64,000 nt of DNA, from positions 1 through 64,000 of the forward strand of contig JASANE010028084.1 of assembly GCA_030248225.1 (NCBI GenBank). Reading direction: 5' to 3'. This DNA is from Trileptium ribeirensis. Lineage: Eukaryota > Nematoda > Enoplea > Enoplida > Thoracostomopsidae. The notes below the pieces were generated by a model that had not been told where the DNA came from, made no database searches, and saw only the letters and a program-made list of their open reading frames with translations. Shown in pieces: positions 23,801 through 35,346 of the stretch (positions within the stretch are counted from its first letter, which is position 1; each line of letters starts with the position of its first letter). The translations under genes were made by a program, and so were the position numbers.

Positions 23801-24526
23801 AAAACATAGCATTTGGAACCTTCGGTCTATATGTTTCTGGGTTTATAGGTGTTGGAAATATTAAGTGTGTTTTAGTAATTTATACCATATTAGACAAAAG
23901 GATAATTCATGTTACAGCAAAAACTAGATAAATTTATTCAGTAATTAAAAGACCGACATATTGCTAGATTCCTGGGGTTTATTAAATATTACCTACGAGT
24001 TATGGCTCGCCGTCGATATCCATTTTCAAAACATGTCCTGTGAAGTTAACTTTTTCCGTAAAGTCAAAAATGTGTCAATGTTTGACTGCTGAATTAATGT
24101 CCGAATACATCTATAGTAAACACCTAAATCGTAATCAATAGTTCATTTCCACATCGAAACTAATTGTGGTTACAAATAGCCCTTTATTTAGATAAGCACA
24201 TAATTTTGAATTTTTAAAAAATATATCATGTCGAAAACTCTTCTATTCTATTACGAATATTGGCAGTATTTTGAGATTAATCATGGTACGATTATGCAAA
24301 TTTTAGCTGTCGCTCTTATTTACTGAGCATCGGTAGGGTTTATTTGAATTAAACTTAAACTATGTGATCCGAGATATTACTAGGCTTAGTAAATAACCGC
24401 AAGCAAAACTTTCGGTGGCCGTAATCTTTTATCTTATCTGAGTTTTATAAGGTTGTTACTTATACTTTGTCTGGGTTTGATTAATGGTCAATGTGTATAT
24501 ATAGGACCATTACATATAAACATTAT
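20865..24526. other. gene-free AT-rich stretch
   Basis: A possible poly(A) signal (AATAAA near 21293) could belong to the candidate gene upstream. A weak box B-like GAGTTCAAATTC lies at about 22603 without a convincing box A. Otherwise I see no coding frames with motifs and no bounded elements. Confidence 0.35.
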
Positions 24527-25027
24527 GCGTTTTTCACGTTATAATGTCCCCAAAGTTTGGAACCTATGTAGACGACACAGTGTAAGGCACACTGTCCATA
24601 ACAGGGTGTCGTGGACACCGCCGTGTTGTTTATAAATTTTATCAGAGGTAACTAGCTAAGGGTTTTGCCACTTCTCGATAGTGTCGAGCACACCGTCTCT
24701 TCTTGCAGCTATATTGACAGTGTGCGCCATTATTGCATCAGCGTTTATAGGGCCTAGATATAAATATCGACAATTTTAAGAAAAACTACACACCATAGTG
24801 GACTAAGAAACCATATTAGCTACAGACGGTGTCCGTTACATATAAATCGTGTCAAATTGGTAGCTAAGGGTGACACCGTAAAGAAAAAATGTAGTAGGTA
24901 AGGGTTTGTCATACACCCTCGGAAATTCATTTACAGTTTGGATGTAACCTGACTATCTTTTGGTACCGTCGCGACTACAAGGAGGCAAAAGTTCCAAACA
25001 GAGGGGATATTATAACGTGAACGCCGC
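24527..25027. mobile_element. inverted-repeat transposon family TCACGTTATAATGTCCCC, copy 1
   Basis: A 501-bp element whose ends are inverted copies: left GCGTTTTTCACGTTATAATG, then TCCCCAAAGTTTGGAAC; right (complement) GCGGCGTTCACGTTATAATA, then TCCCCTCTGTTTGGAAC. The flanks share ATTA (24523 and 25028). The interior is non-coding with scattered GGTGTC/GACACC words. Copy 2 at 41862-42305 has better preserved ends. I could not assign the superfamily. Confidence 0.85.
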
Positions 25028-25476
25028 ATTAAGCACTGAGACTACGGGTTAAACACTAAAGCTATTATGGGCATGTTCTAAAGACTTTGCTGGCGCACAA
25101 ATAATGTGACCTTAAGAAAACAAATGCTACAAAAGTGTACATCATCCGGCCCTTAGCTATACAATGTCAATTTCAGAATATTCTCCGTAGAGGTCATATT
25201 GATTCGTGTTCGTTGCCAAACTGAGATATAATATTGCGGATCAGACACAGAAATGTCACAACATCAGTTGAGTATGCTACGCTGTAGCCTATATACAGCA
25301 AAACTGCAAAATGTCCATTACATTGCCGCTTGAAAAAGAGCTGTATAAATAGCAAATATGGCATGTAATCGTAGAACTTTTTAAAAATGTTCTTGCTTCT
25401 TGCTCCATGAATGACACACACAACTTCAATATTTTCGGCTGTCTTGCTCTAACGTCGACCATTAACGAACTCTCGC
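25028..25476. other. gene-free stretch
   Basis: Nothing recognised. A 75-codon minus-strand frame at 25194-25421 has no motif. Confidence 0.35.
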
Positions 25477-25479
25477 TTA

Positions 25480-25808
25480 AGGCGTGTTCACACGCTCAAC
25501 TTTTTGCTCAAATTTTTAGCGCAAAATTTGAGCTCAAAGTTTGATCAAATTTTGATCAAAATTTGACGGTGGTTTTCAAACAAAAATTGCACTGTTTCAA
25601 AAATTGCGATCAAAATTTGAACTCAAAATTTTTCAGGTAATACATCTCGTCAATGATTGGCTATGGTAATATCCTTGCAAAGTTTGAACAGTGTTCACAA
25701 GTTCAAACTTACCAAAAATGTAAAAAATTTGCTTTCATATTTTGATCAAAATTTGAGCTCACATTTTGACCAAAATTTGAGCAAAAATTTGAGCGTGTGA
25801 ACACGCCT
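25480..25808. mobile_element. PIF/Harbinger-like MITE with TTA target duplication
   Basis: A 329-bp element begins AGGCGTGTTCACACGCTCAA and ends with its complement. The inverted repeat extends about 36 bases (through TTTTTGCTCAAATTTT) with one mismatch. It is flanked by TTA at 25477-25479 and at 25809-25811. A 3-bp TTA duplication is the hallmark of PIF/Harbinger elements. The interior is made of repeated TTGATCAAAATTTGAGCTCA-type words in both orientations. No transposase. Confidence 0.8.
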
Positions 25809-25811
25809 TTA

Positions 25812-27017
25812 TCCCAGTAATTTCGTTGATCGCAGGTCGAGCCATATCGCTTGTAATTCTGCTACTACTATGTCATAAATTTAGCCGCAGCCCGGCTTGA
25901 CCTACATCAAAATATTTGTACGCACGATAGGGCAGTGTCCTTGATCAAACTAGTACTTTCGTATCCACCTCATTGCAACCGTACCTAAGGCCAAATTGCT
26001 GAATTCAGCATAGTTTCTGAAGACACACGACTCCTAATGCTTAGGTTAACGTTGACAGCTTATATAAGCTTGAGTCTACAGCTAATCATAGCTGGGTTGA
26101 TAGCCACACGCCCCGCCTAACACTAATTTGTTCCGTTGCAATCATATAAAGAAATTTACGGCTCGCTAAGAAATTTAAACCCAAATCATTGCAGGGCTAT
26201 ATAAAATAATTTGGCCTGTTAACTGTTTAATTTAAAAAAATCATTGTTATAGGCCTAACTACCTCGTTTGTACTGTTATAAAAACATAGAACTCTCATTA
26301 TTTATTTTCCCTTTGTGGCAACCACATATAAATGTGGATTACAAACAGTAACAACTTTATGCTCAAGGTGGCACTTCATTCGACCACATTGTGTCTGATA
26401 AAATATTTTTCATCACTGGAGCCGAAATATGTCCTTACTTGCGAAGACTGAGGAACAGAGAGGTATAATATATATCTTGAAAGTGAACTGAAAGCATTGA
26501 TTACAGTACGCATATTTACGTAAAACATAACATGCTAATTGTGCAATATTTCGGATGTATTGCAAAACAATAACGCAGTAACACCAAACGTTTGCGACAA
26601 TTTTATACTCACAGCAGAAAACAAAATTCAGCAGTAGTACATAATTATGCAAGTAACTATAATTCCTGTCACCTTGATATTTTTTAAAACTTATGAAGTT
26701 TCAGATGTAAATGCCGCCTAGTGTCAATATTATTTAGTCGTAATTGGATTTGATATATATTCCGCGTTACTTATGAAATATTGTACATTGTAACGTAGCG
26801 TTACACCGGCTACCAAAGTATGTATATGTGCATATATAACACCTTTTGAATATATATAGCTCGTTGTACACAAAAAGACAGTCAATTGTGGTGTTAAAAT
26901 TCACATTGAGCTTATCATATGATGTTTTTGCCAAACTGTTTGTTTATACAGCTGTCATCGAATAGTATGGGCTAGTTTTCCAGAATATATTATTAGTAAC
27001 TTTTGGTAATTCAAACT
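25812..27017. other. gene-free stretch left of the satellite array
   Basis: AT-rich DNA with a 79-codon minus-strand frame (26413-26652) of no recognised content. No transposon ends seen. Confidence 0.35.
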
Positions 27018-29651
27018 TAAAACGATTTAAAAAATTATAATATAAAAAGTTAATCAGATTTGAGCTATTCTATAATGTTTGCCGCGAATTTATAGTCCGA
27101 TAAAAATGAAGTGAGTGATAGGTATACATTGTTTCGCTTCTGTTTATTTTTCTTCAATACATAAACATGTTCAAAAACTATTTAAAAAATTATAATATAA
27201 AAAGTTAATCAGATTTGAGCTATTCTATAATGTTTGCCGCGAATTTATAGTCCGATAAAAATGAAGTGAGTGATAGGTATACATTGTTTCGCTTCTGTTT
27301 ATTTTTCTTCAATACATAAAAATGTTCAAAAACGATTTAAAAAATTATAATATAAAAAGTTAATCAGATTTGAGCTATTCTATAATGTTTGCCGCGAATT
27401 TATAGTCCGATAAAAATGAAGTGAGTGATAGGTATACATTGTTTCGCTTCTGTTTATTTTTCTTCAATACATAAACATGTTCAAAAACGATTTAAAAAAT
27501 TATAATATAAAAAGTTAACCAGATTTGAGCTATTCTATAATGTTTGCCGCGAATTTATAGTCCGATAAAAATGAAGTGAGTGATAGGTATACATTGTTTC
27601 GCTTCTGTTTATTTTTCTTCAATACATAAACATGTTCAAAAACGATTTAAAAAATTATAATATAAAAAGTTAACCAGATTTGAGCTATTCTATAATGTTT
27701 GCAGCGAATTTATAGTCCGATAAAAATGAAGTGAGTGATAGGTATACATTGTTTCGCTTCTGTTTATTTTTCTTCAATACATAAACATGTTCAAAAACGA
27801 TTTAAAAAATTATAATATAAAAAGTTAATCAGATTTGAGCTATTCTATAATGTTTGCCGCGAATTTATAGTCCAATAAAAATGAAGTGAGTGATAGGTAT
27901 ACATTGTTTCGCTTCTGTTTATTTTTCTTCAATACATAAACATGTTCAAAAACGATTTAAAAATTATAATATAAAAAGTTAACCAGATTTGAGCTATTCT
28001 ATAATGTTTGCCGCGAATTTATAGTCCGATAAAAATGAAGTGAGTGATAGGTATACATTGTTTCGCTTCTGTTTATTTTTCTTCAATACATAAACATGTT
28101 CAAAAACGATTTAAAAAATTATAATATAAAAAATTAATCAGATTTGAGCTATTCTATAATGTTTGCCGCGAATTTATAGTCCGATAAAAATGAAGTGAGT
28201 GATAGGTATACATTGTTTCGCTTCTGTTTATTTTTCTTCAATACATAAACATGTTCAAAAACGATTTAAAAAATTATAATATAAAAAGTTAACCAGATTT
28301 GAGCTATTCTATAAAGTTTGCCGCGAATTTATAGTCCGATAAAAATGAAGTGAGTGATAGGTATACATTGTTTCGCTTCTGTTTATTTTTCTTCAATACA
28401 TAAACATGTTCAAAAACTATTTAAAAAATTATAATATAAAAAGTTAATCAGATTTGAGCTATTCTATAATGTTTGCCGCGAATTTATAGTCCGATAAAAA
28501 TGAAGTGAGTGATAGGTATACATTGTTTCGCTTCTGTTTATTTTTCTTCAATACATAAAAATGTTCAAAAACGATTTAAAAAATTATAATATAAAAAGTT
28601 AATCAGATTTGAGCTATTCTATAATGTTTGCCGCGAATTTATATTCAGATAAAAATGAAGTGAGTGATAGGTATACATTGTTTCGCTTCTGTTTATTTTT
28701 CTTCAATACATAAACATGTTCAAAAACGATTTAAAAATTTATAATATAAAAAGTTAATCAGATTTGAGCTATTCTATAATGTTTGCCGCGAATTTATAGT
28801 CCGATAAAAATGAAGTGAGTGATAGGTATACATTGTTTCGCTTCTGTTTATTTTTCTTCAATACATAAAAATGTTCAAAAACGATTTAAAAAATTATAAT
28901 ATAAAAAGTTAATCAGATTTGAGCTATTCTATAATGTTTGCCGCGAATTTATAGTCCGATAAAAATGAAGTGAGTGATAGGTATACATTGTTTCGCTTCT
29001 GTTTATTTTTCTTCAATACATAAACATGTTCAAAAACGGTTTAAAAAATTATAATATAAAAAGTTAACCAGATTTGAGCTATTCTATAATGTTTGCCGCG
29101 AATTTATAGTCCGATAAAAATGAAGTGAGTGATAGGTATACATTGTTTCGCTTCTGTTTATTTTTCTTCAATACATAAACATGTTCAAAAACGATTTAAA
29201 AAATTATAATATAAAAAGTTAACCAGATTTGAGCTATTCTATAATGTTTGCCGCGAATTTATAGTCCGATAAAAATGAAGTGAGTGATAGGTATACATTG
29301 TTTCGCTTCTGTTTATTTTTCTTCAATACATAAACATGTTCAAAAACGATTTAAAAAATTATAATATAAAAAGTTAATCAGATTTGAGCTATTCTATAAT
29401 GTTTGCCGCGAATTTATAGTCCGATAAAAATGAAGTGAGTGATAGGTATACATTGTTTCGCTTCTGTTTATTTTTCTTCAATACATAAACATGCTCAAAA
29501 ACGATTTAAAAAATTATAATATAAAAAGTTAACCAGATTTGAGCTATTCTATAATGTTTGCCGCGAATTTATAGTCCGATAAAAATGAAGTGAGTGATAG
29601 GTGTTCATTGTTTCGCTTCTGTTTATTTTTCTTCAATACATAAACATGTTC
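27018..29651. repeat. satellite array, 155-bp unit, 17 copies
   Basis: Seventeen head-to-tail copies of a 155-bp unit. The anchor TTTAAAAAATTATAATATAA starts at 27026 and recurs every 155 bases (154 once) to 29505. Copies differ at only a few positions each: a T/C site in GTTAA(T/C)CAG, a C/A site in ATAAA(C/A)ATG, and private changes. The T/C and C/A states of copies 1-7 are repeated exactly by copies 11-17, which suggests a ten-unit block duplication. Both ends are abrupt (27018 and 29651). No open frame, tRNA-like box or hammerhead core was seen in the unit. Confidence 0.97.
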
Positions 29652-30239
29652 AGTGTTGTTCCCTCCATTGCTGATTACGATTTCAGTATTTCACTGCAGT
29701 TATCATCGATGAACATTTTTTATCCATAACTATACATTACCTGTATCTGTTATGCAAGCATTTTGCCACAGCCACCAATCTGTGTTTTTGTTTTAGAGCC
29801 AATAATAATAAACATTTATATAGCGCTTATTATACGTTAAAAACGGCGCGTTTTATCAAAACGGTCAATGTCTAAATATATATGCTTTAGGATTGGCTTT
29901 GGTCGGAGAGATTCAACAAAATTGGACCTAGAGTTCGCAAGCTCTCGCTGCGACAAATGCCTACTAAAAATATCGTCTAGCAGCTAGTTGAAACACGGAC
30001 GACAGTTGCAGCATACCTCTAAGAAGTGACTGTGTTTGTGAAGCGAGTATTTGGACATGGTAGCTAAACCTTTCTATAATATGTGCATTTCTAAAGGTAA
30101 CCAGTGTAGGTCTTGTATTACTAGGGGATTCCGCTATGGGAGGCAAATCAGTCGGCGTTGTGCAACAGCATCCGCAGTAGACGAATTCGTGTATCTGACA
30201 GCTGGTAGTACAGTGAGTTATAACATTCCAGGCGTGGCA
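29652..30239. other. gene-free stretch
   Basis: The words AATAATAATAAACATTTATA and TAGCGCTTATTATA at 29802-29834 resemble tails of common invertebrate repeats, but no full element was delimited. Two short overlapping frames on opposite strands around 29964-30242 show no motif. Confidence 0.3.
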
Positions 30240-30610
30240 TGATGAATTCCCACATCATACTATGGGCAGTATTGTAGTTCATTCAGGAACGTAACCGTCA
30301 CATTTCGCTAAAAGTTGCCCGATAGCGATTCGCGATAAATTTGTTATGTGCTGGTCAAATTTCATATGCGAGTCTAGTGTTACACCGAGTAAATTGAGTT
30401 TGAAGGATTAACTTAGATTTGGCATAATTTAGCCTCAACTTGTTTGCCGACAACCATTCCTTAAGACCATTCATTAGTAGTTCAGATTAACGATAAGTTC
30501 CAGCTAAGCTGTTGTTATCAAATAGTTCGTAAGCCATGATGTTGTCTGCGAAAGCGTGTGCTTTGCAACCAACCTTAAAGTTCAAATTTTCTATTATTAG
30601 CCTGTCGAGT
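30240..30610 (-). pseudogene. non-LTR reverse transcriptase fragment with FADN core
   Basis: The minus strand reads HAFADNIMAYE (the RT catalytic block, normally FADDT), then NGLKEWLSANKLRLNYAKSK and LGVTLDSHMKFDQH-type remnants with stops and frameshifts between them. These are the consecutive blocks after the active site in CR1-like elements. The second catalytic Asp is changed to Asn. It is separate from the larger relic starting at 31399, which has its own complete set of blocks. Confidence 0.8.
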
Positions 30611-31398
30611 AAGAAAATTTTTCATGATTACATCCTAACAGCCAGTTCTGCCTAGATTAATTCAACCTCGCGATGCGGCACGACCCAACGGTCCCGGCGA
30701 AGCACCTAATTAGTAAACGCTAATTTACTATTTATTTTCATATTAGTTGCGTAAACATTAGTAGTACATTAAACTGCAAGTGCTGAATGCCAAGAAACTG
30801 AGTACGTATTGTTTCAGTACTAAATGCATCCATGCTTATAGGGTTTGTGGTGTTACCCCGTGAAGCTCCCCTACGACTTCCCGCCTCCACACACCAATTT
30901 ACTCACTGGAAGCCTGAAGGCCTCTCTCCCTCCCCGAGGACCGGGCTTCGGAACTTGAGCATGTATATGACTGAGCGGTTACTTTCCCTAATATTTTAGT
31001 TTTCGATTTTTTCAAAAATCATAAGATTGGCGTTGTGTTTATTTTTTGAAAACAACGCCAAATAGCCTAGTAAGCTATATATTCAGCTCAATTCCATTAA
31101 TGGTTTGCGTGCAAATTTCATGTTAAACTATGACAATTTTTCCATAGCAACTCGTGTAACTTTCGCATAGATCACATGTTTTTGATATAACCTAAAATTC
31201 GGAAGTTAATTTCTATATCGAATATGCGGAAATCAATCTACCAGGAACGAGCAACAACAAGTTTATTTCATATACATAGATGTATACGTATAAAACTATA
31301 TACAAAATAGGCAATGAAATAAAAATACTAAAACCTCAGGGAATAAAAATGCATCTAACTAGGTTTTAGAGGTTTCTATCGAAGTTAAATTATTTGTC
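30611..31398. other. stretch between two retrotransposon relics
   Basis: A C/G-richer patch lies at 30853-30960. The rest is AT-rich. The 3' end of the minus-strand element at 31399 probably extends a little into this stretch, but no poly(A) or short-repeat tail was certain. Confidence 0.3.
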
Positions 31399-34300
31399 TT
31401 AATCAACATTTTTGAGCGACCTGCTTAATGCTTGACACATTTGTGCTGTTACAACAGAGACTTCTGAGATCATTTTTAGCAAATTACTCCAAATTTTTAT
31501 ATTTCGACGCGCAAAGGAATGCCTTAACACATTTGTTTTAAATTTGGGATTCAAAAGTTTTACTGAGTGTCCTCTCGTTAAAACGAAATGATTCTGTTGA
31601 AGAGTATTTCTTTTGTAATCACAACCTGTCAATTTATGCTTTTAAACATCATCACGAAATCACAATGTAATGCCTTCTGTTTTAAGGGTTTCAGTTTCAA
31701 TGTCTTTATACGTTTTTGCCATAAAGTAATTCGACGCCAGTTCGATTATGCATGCCATGCGTATAGTACCGTTGAATTAAATCAATATTATCTGTATCAG
31801 TAAGACATATAGGTGACCAAACCGGAGAGGCATATTCTAAAATTGGACGAGCATATTTGTAAAGTCACGAAGAAGCTTAAGATCAGTTATTAAAAGATAT
31901 ATGCGACTCGTATAGTACCGTTGAATTAAATCAATATCTATATCAGCAAGACATACAGGTGACCAAACCGGAGAGGCATATTCTAATATTGGACGAGCAT
32001 ATTTGTAAAGGCGAGTGAGAAACTTAATATCATTTGTTAAAAACAACAAAGTAATATATTATAAATTTGATAACCTTTATTTATTATGTTCCTGTAGTGT
32101 TTATTAAATTTTAAGTTTTCGGAAATTGTCACACCTAAATCGTTGATTAGTGTAACAGATGGCACTTCGTTTCCTCCAACCCAGTACTTAGACCATATGT
32201 ACTTTTCTCATTGTGAAAAAATTGACATGTGTTACTAGCAATTTTTAGTTCATTTTCTGCTGACCAGTTTTCTGTGCACGTTACGGCACCATTCATGGCT
32301 TTTATTGCGAGACCTGGATTTAATGGAAGAATCATTACATATAATTTCATGTCATCTGCGAAACGTTGACACGTGACATTATTGAAATTGCACTGTAATC
32401 ATTTCATATCAAATTAATGTATGTTCCAGCACGCTACTTTGGGGAACACCTGAGTTCACTTATTTTAAATTAATTACTTTGACCATAAATGACCGATTTA
32501 AGAGAAACTAATTAATAAAGGTTAGACTGTTTCCTGACGTCCCAACATTGCTAGCTGTTGCAGAAGTTTTTGATGACAGGTGATGTCAAAAGCTTTAGCA
32601 AAAGCTATATAGATCACGTCAGCAGGTAAACCAGCGTCAAACACAGTTAAGGACTCCAAAATTTGGGCCCTTCTAGAATATCTAATTTACTTACAATTAA
32701 AGTAATAATAATATAATTACCAAATGCTCCGCGGTTTGTAGAATGCTTTTATAAAATTCCATGCCGATGTTTCGGAATTATATTATTTGTTGAAATATGA
32801 TTGACCGAAGCGTTATTGATTGTTGTGGCTGGTGTCAAAAGCTTTAGCAAAAGCGATATAGATCACGTCAACAGGTAACCCGGCGTCAAACAGTCTATGT
32901 CTAAGCATTTAAAGGCTCCAAAAGCTGGGTGCGTATAGAACCATACATGCTCCGAGGTCTGCAGAAGGCTTTGATAAAATTCCATGCTGACGTTCTATAT
33001 TATTTGTTGAAATATGATTGACCAAAGCGTTATTGATTGTTGTGGCCAATAACTTTGCAGCAATTGGAAACTAGAGATATTGGCGATAATTTAGTGGGTT
33101 GGCTGATTCACCCTTTTTATGTACTCCAATGGCAGTTGAAAATTGGCACGCCATTTACGAAATATTGTTCAAATGTAACAAATGATAGCAAATAGAATAT
33201 TTTGTTTGTTTCATGGAGAACACAGAGCACCCATCCGGTGCGTTACTACATTTGCTGTGAAGTTTGCAAATTCATGGTAAACTGCTTAAAGGGAACAGGT
33301 AATCCAAGATAAGTTTGCCGACGGGCACATATTTTCACATTGTCCAAACCGGGAGTTAGTTTAGTCTTTAAAGACACTGTATAATGCTGTCGTCAGTATA
33401 TTTTCGCTAATTACCATCAGTGACAATGTCACCATTTTCATCGCGCAGATCGCTCATGCCAGATTTACTAAAACAGCGGTTATTAACGTATATATTTGAA
33501 TAATTTTTTCATATGGAAATCTTTAATTGTTTTTTGATGGAAACTATGTAACAGTTTAGAATCTGGGACCTAATGCATTTATAATCTGTGAAATTTTCAG
33601 GGGCTATTGATATTCGCCATAATTTAGTTTTCTTTATAATATAGTCTTAGTATTTGTTTTATTTCACTTAAGGATGTTATTTTTGGGACGTACTGCTAAA
33701 TGCAAACCACCAGAAATTTATGGAGTCTAAGCCATTTCTGATTTACAGAAAATATATTATGTAAATACAAATCCCAATTTATATACCGTAAAAATCGTTA
33801 TATTTTACCATAGCTCGCTTTCTGAAAATTGTATCTGTAAGACATGTGCCTCCCAAAATGCAAAATTCTACTGAAGTTTGATGAGACGATGAAAAAGGTT
33901 CAGAGCACTTGATTTTGAAAACCTCTGCTTGTGAGTTTGTAAGAAATTGATCAAGCGTACTATTTTCGCTTGCTGCAAAATCATTAGTTGGTGGAGATTT
34001 GACTGACTGAAGCAACTTGAACAAGATTCGTTTTCTGCTGTCGAAGGGAATGCATTATTGCTCCAATCGGTATAAGGAATGTAAAAATTTCCCACCACTA
34101 GAGAATGCCATTGAACAACAGATATTTAGCATAGAAAGTCGTTTCAGAGTCCGATTTGGTATAATGTCGTGGAGGGAGGCCGGTAAACACATAAAAATCT
34201 AATTTTGTTTCCGATCATTAAATTTATGGCTGTAACTTTTAAACAATTAAATATTTCCAGGATATGATGAATTTTACAATGTTTTAAACTATTATTGGTA

Positions 34301-34480
34301 AAAATGGCTAGGTCGGCACCTCTAAATGCAGTCTCCGAATATGAATTTTCTATTTTCGGCCATTGAATTTGGGATTTTAGCGTGAAGCCATGTTTCAGTA
34401 ATTGCTACGATGAAAAATCTTTAGTGACTCCATCTCTACAAGTTTGTTGCATAGATTTGTAGGATTGAACAAATTTAAAC
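31399..34480 (-). mobile_element. decayed CR1-like non-LTR retrotransposon, endonuclease plus reverse transcriptase
   Basis: The best-preserved relic in the window, minus strand, with many frameshifts. Endonuclease from its 5' side: NKLVEMESL near 34455, ITETWLH near 34390, VYRPPSTTLYQIG near 34157-34195, GNFYIPYTDW near 34060-34092 (normally GDFNxPxIDW), FLTNS near 33940, SSSHQTSVEF near 33880. Reverse transcriptase: a DENGDIVTD linker near 33450, KKGESANPLNYR near 33110, DVIYIAFAKAFD near 32610, an intact catalytic FADDMKLY at 32339-32362, ENWSAENELKI, ARPILEYASPVWSP near 31980 and the tail TRGHSVKLLNP near 31550-31580. The order matches the CR1/L2 group. ORF1 is absent, and two internal tandem duplications (around 32575-33060 and 31751-32020) are unusual. 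The Asp of GDF is Asn, so the copy is dead. Confidence 0.93.
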
Positions 34481-34926
34481 GTACCACTTCATCTTCAGTT
34501 TCTGACTGGTTTTACGAATTTATTCCTTTTCAGTTTGAATGGGCCGAAACATTTCCCTTGTCGCCGGTTACAATACAAATGAGTAGTTAATAGATGAACG
34601 TTTGCCACCAATAAGGCAGTCATATACTAACCAGTATTGTGGAAACCTAAACAAGTTTTTCATGTACCACGACAAATTATTCCTTCTGTGGCTTACTAGT
34701 TGCGTTTAGTTCGAAAACTTTTCCCTGAGCGCGGTTTGTTCAGCCCGCTCGCCTATGGTTATAAATCTACAAAGCAGTCGGTCTTGCACTTTAGACGGAG
34801 GAGGTTCTGCTAATACTTCTGTGAAATTACCATAAGATTCGGTGAGTTGGTCGAGTCGATACATTGGTGGAGGCGCCTGTGCCGTTTGAGATTTTCGGGT
34901 GTTGCTGCCAATAACGATCTTTCATT
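34481..34926. other. short stretch 5' of the retrotransposon relic
   Basis: Nothing clear was found; it may hold decayed 5' sequence of the adjacent element. Confidence 0.3.
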
Positions 34927-34934
34927 GATCTACT

Positions 34935-35338
34935 CAGAGCCGCCGTTAGTACCCCCTACCCCCCCTAGGGGGGCCTCGCCCCTTGCAGGGGCCTCGCGCC
35001 TTACAGGGGCCTCATCTCATGGCCTCTGGGTGAAAAGGTGAAAAAGTTGGGAGCCGCAGCACAACCTCAAGCACCTTTCGCAAAGTAAATGTACACGATA
35101 TACAAAGGTAACCTCAGAGTTTAGAAGCCTAATCGTGAGTATGAGTTTAACCGTTCCGTGGTTCAAAGTTAGAGTTTTTACTGGGCGCCTGTTTTACGGA
35201 CGTACACGAAAATTTATGTAGGGGCCTCGCAGCCTGCTGGGGGGCCTCTCAGCCTGCTGGGGGGGGGGGGGGCTCGCAGCCTGCTGGGGGGGCCTCGCAG
35301 CCTGCTGGGGGGCGTCGGACATCCTAGCGGCGGCCCTG
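34935..35338. mobile_element. hAT-like non-autonomous element with perfect 8-bp target duplication
   Basis: A 404-bp element begins CAGAGCCGCCGTTAG and ends with the complement of CAGGGCCGCCGCTAGG. It is flanked by identical GATCTACT at 34927-34934 and 35339-35346. CAG-type ends and an 8-bp duplication define hAT elements. The interior has two G/C-rich patches: a C-run/G-run hairpin with repeated GGGGCCTCGC words at 34950-35020, and about four copies of a 21-base unit (GGGGCCTCGCAGCCTGCTGG) at 35219-35316 including a run of 14 G. No coding capacity. Confidence 0.92.
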
Positions 35339-35346
35339 GATCTACT

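Noticed and set aside
27018..29651. CRISPR-like array or hammerhead-ribozyme satellite
   Set aside because: Uniform 155-bp units without variable spacers, in eukaryotic DNA; no CTGATGA...GAAA hammerhead core in the unit.
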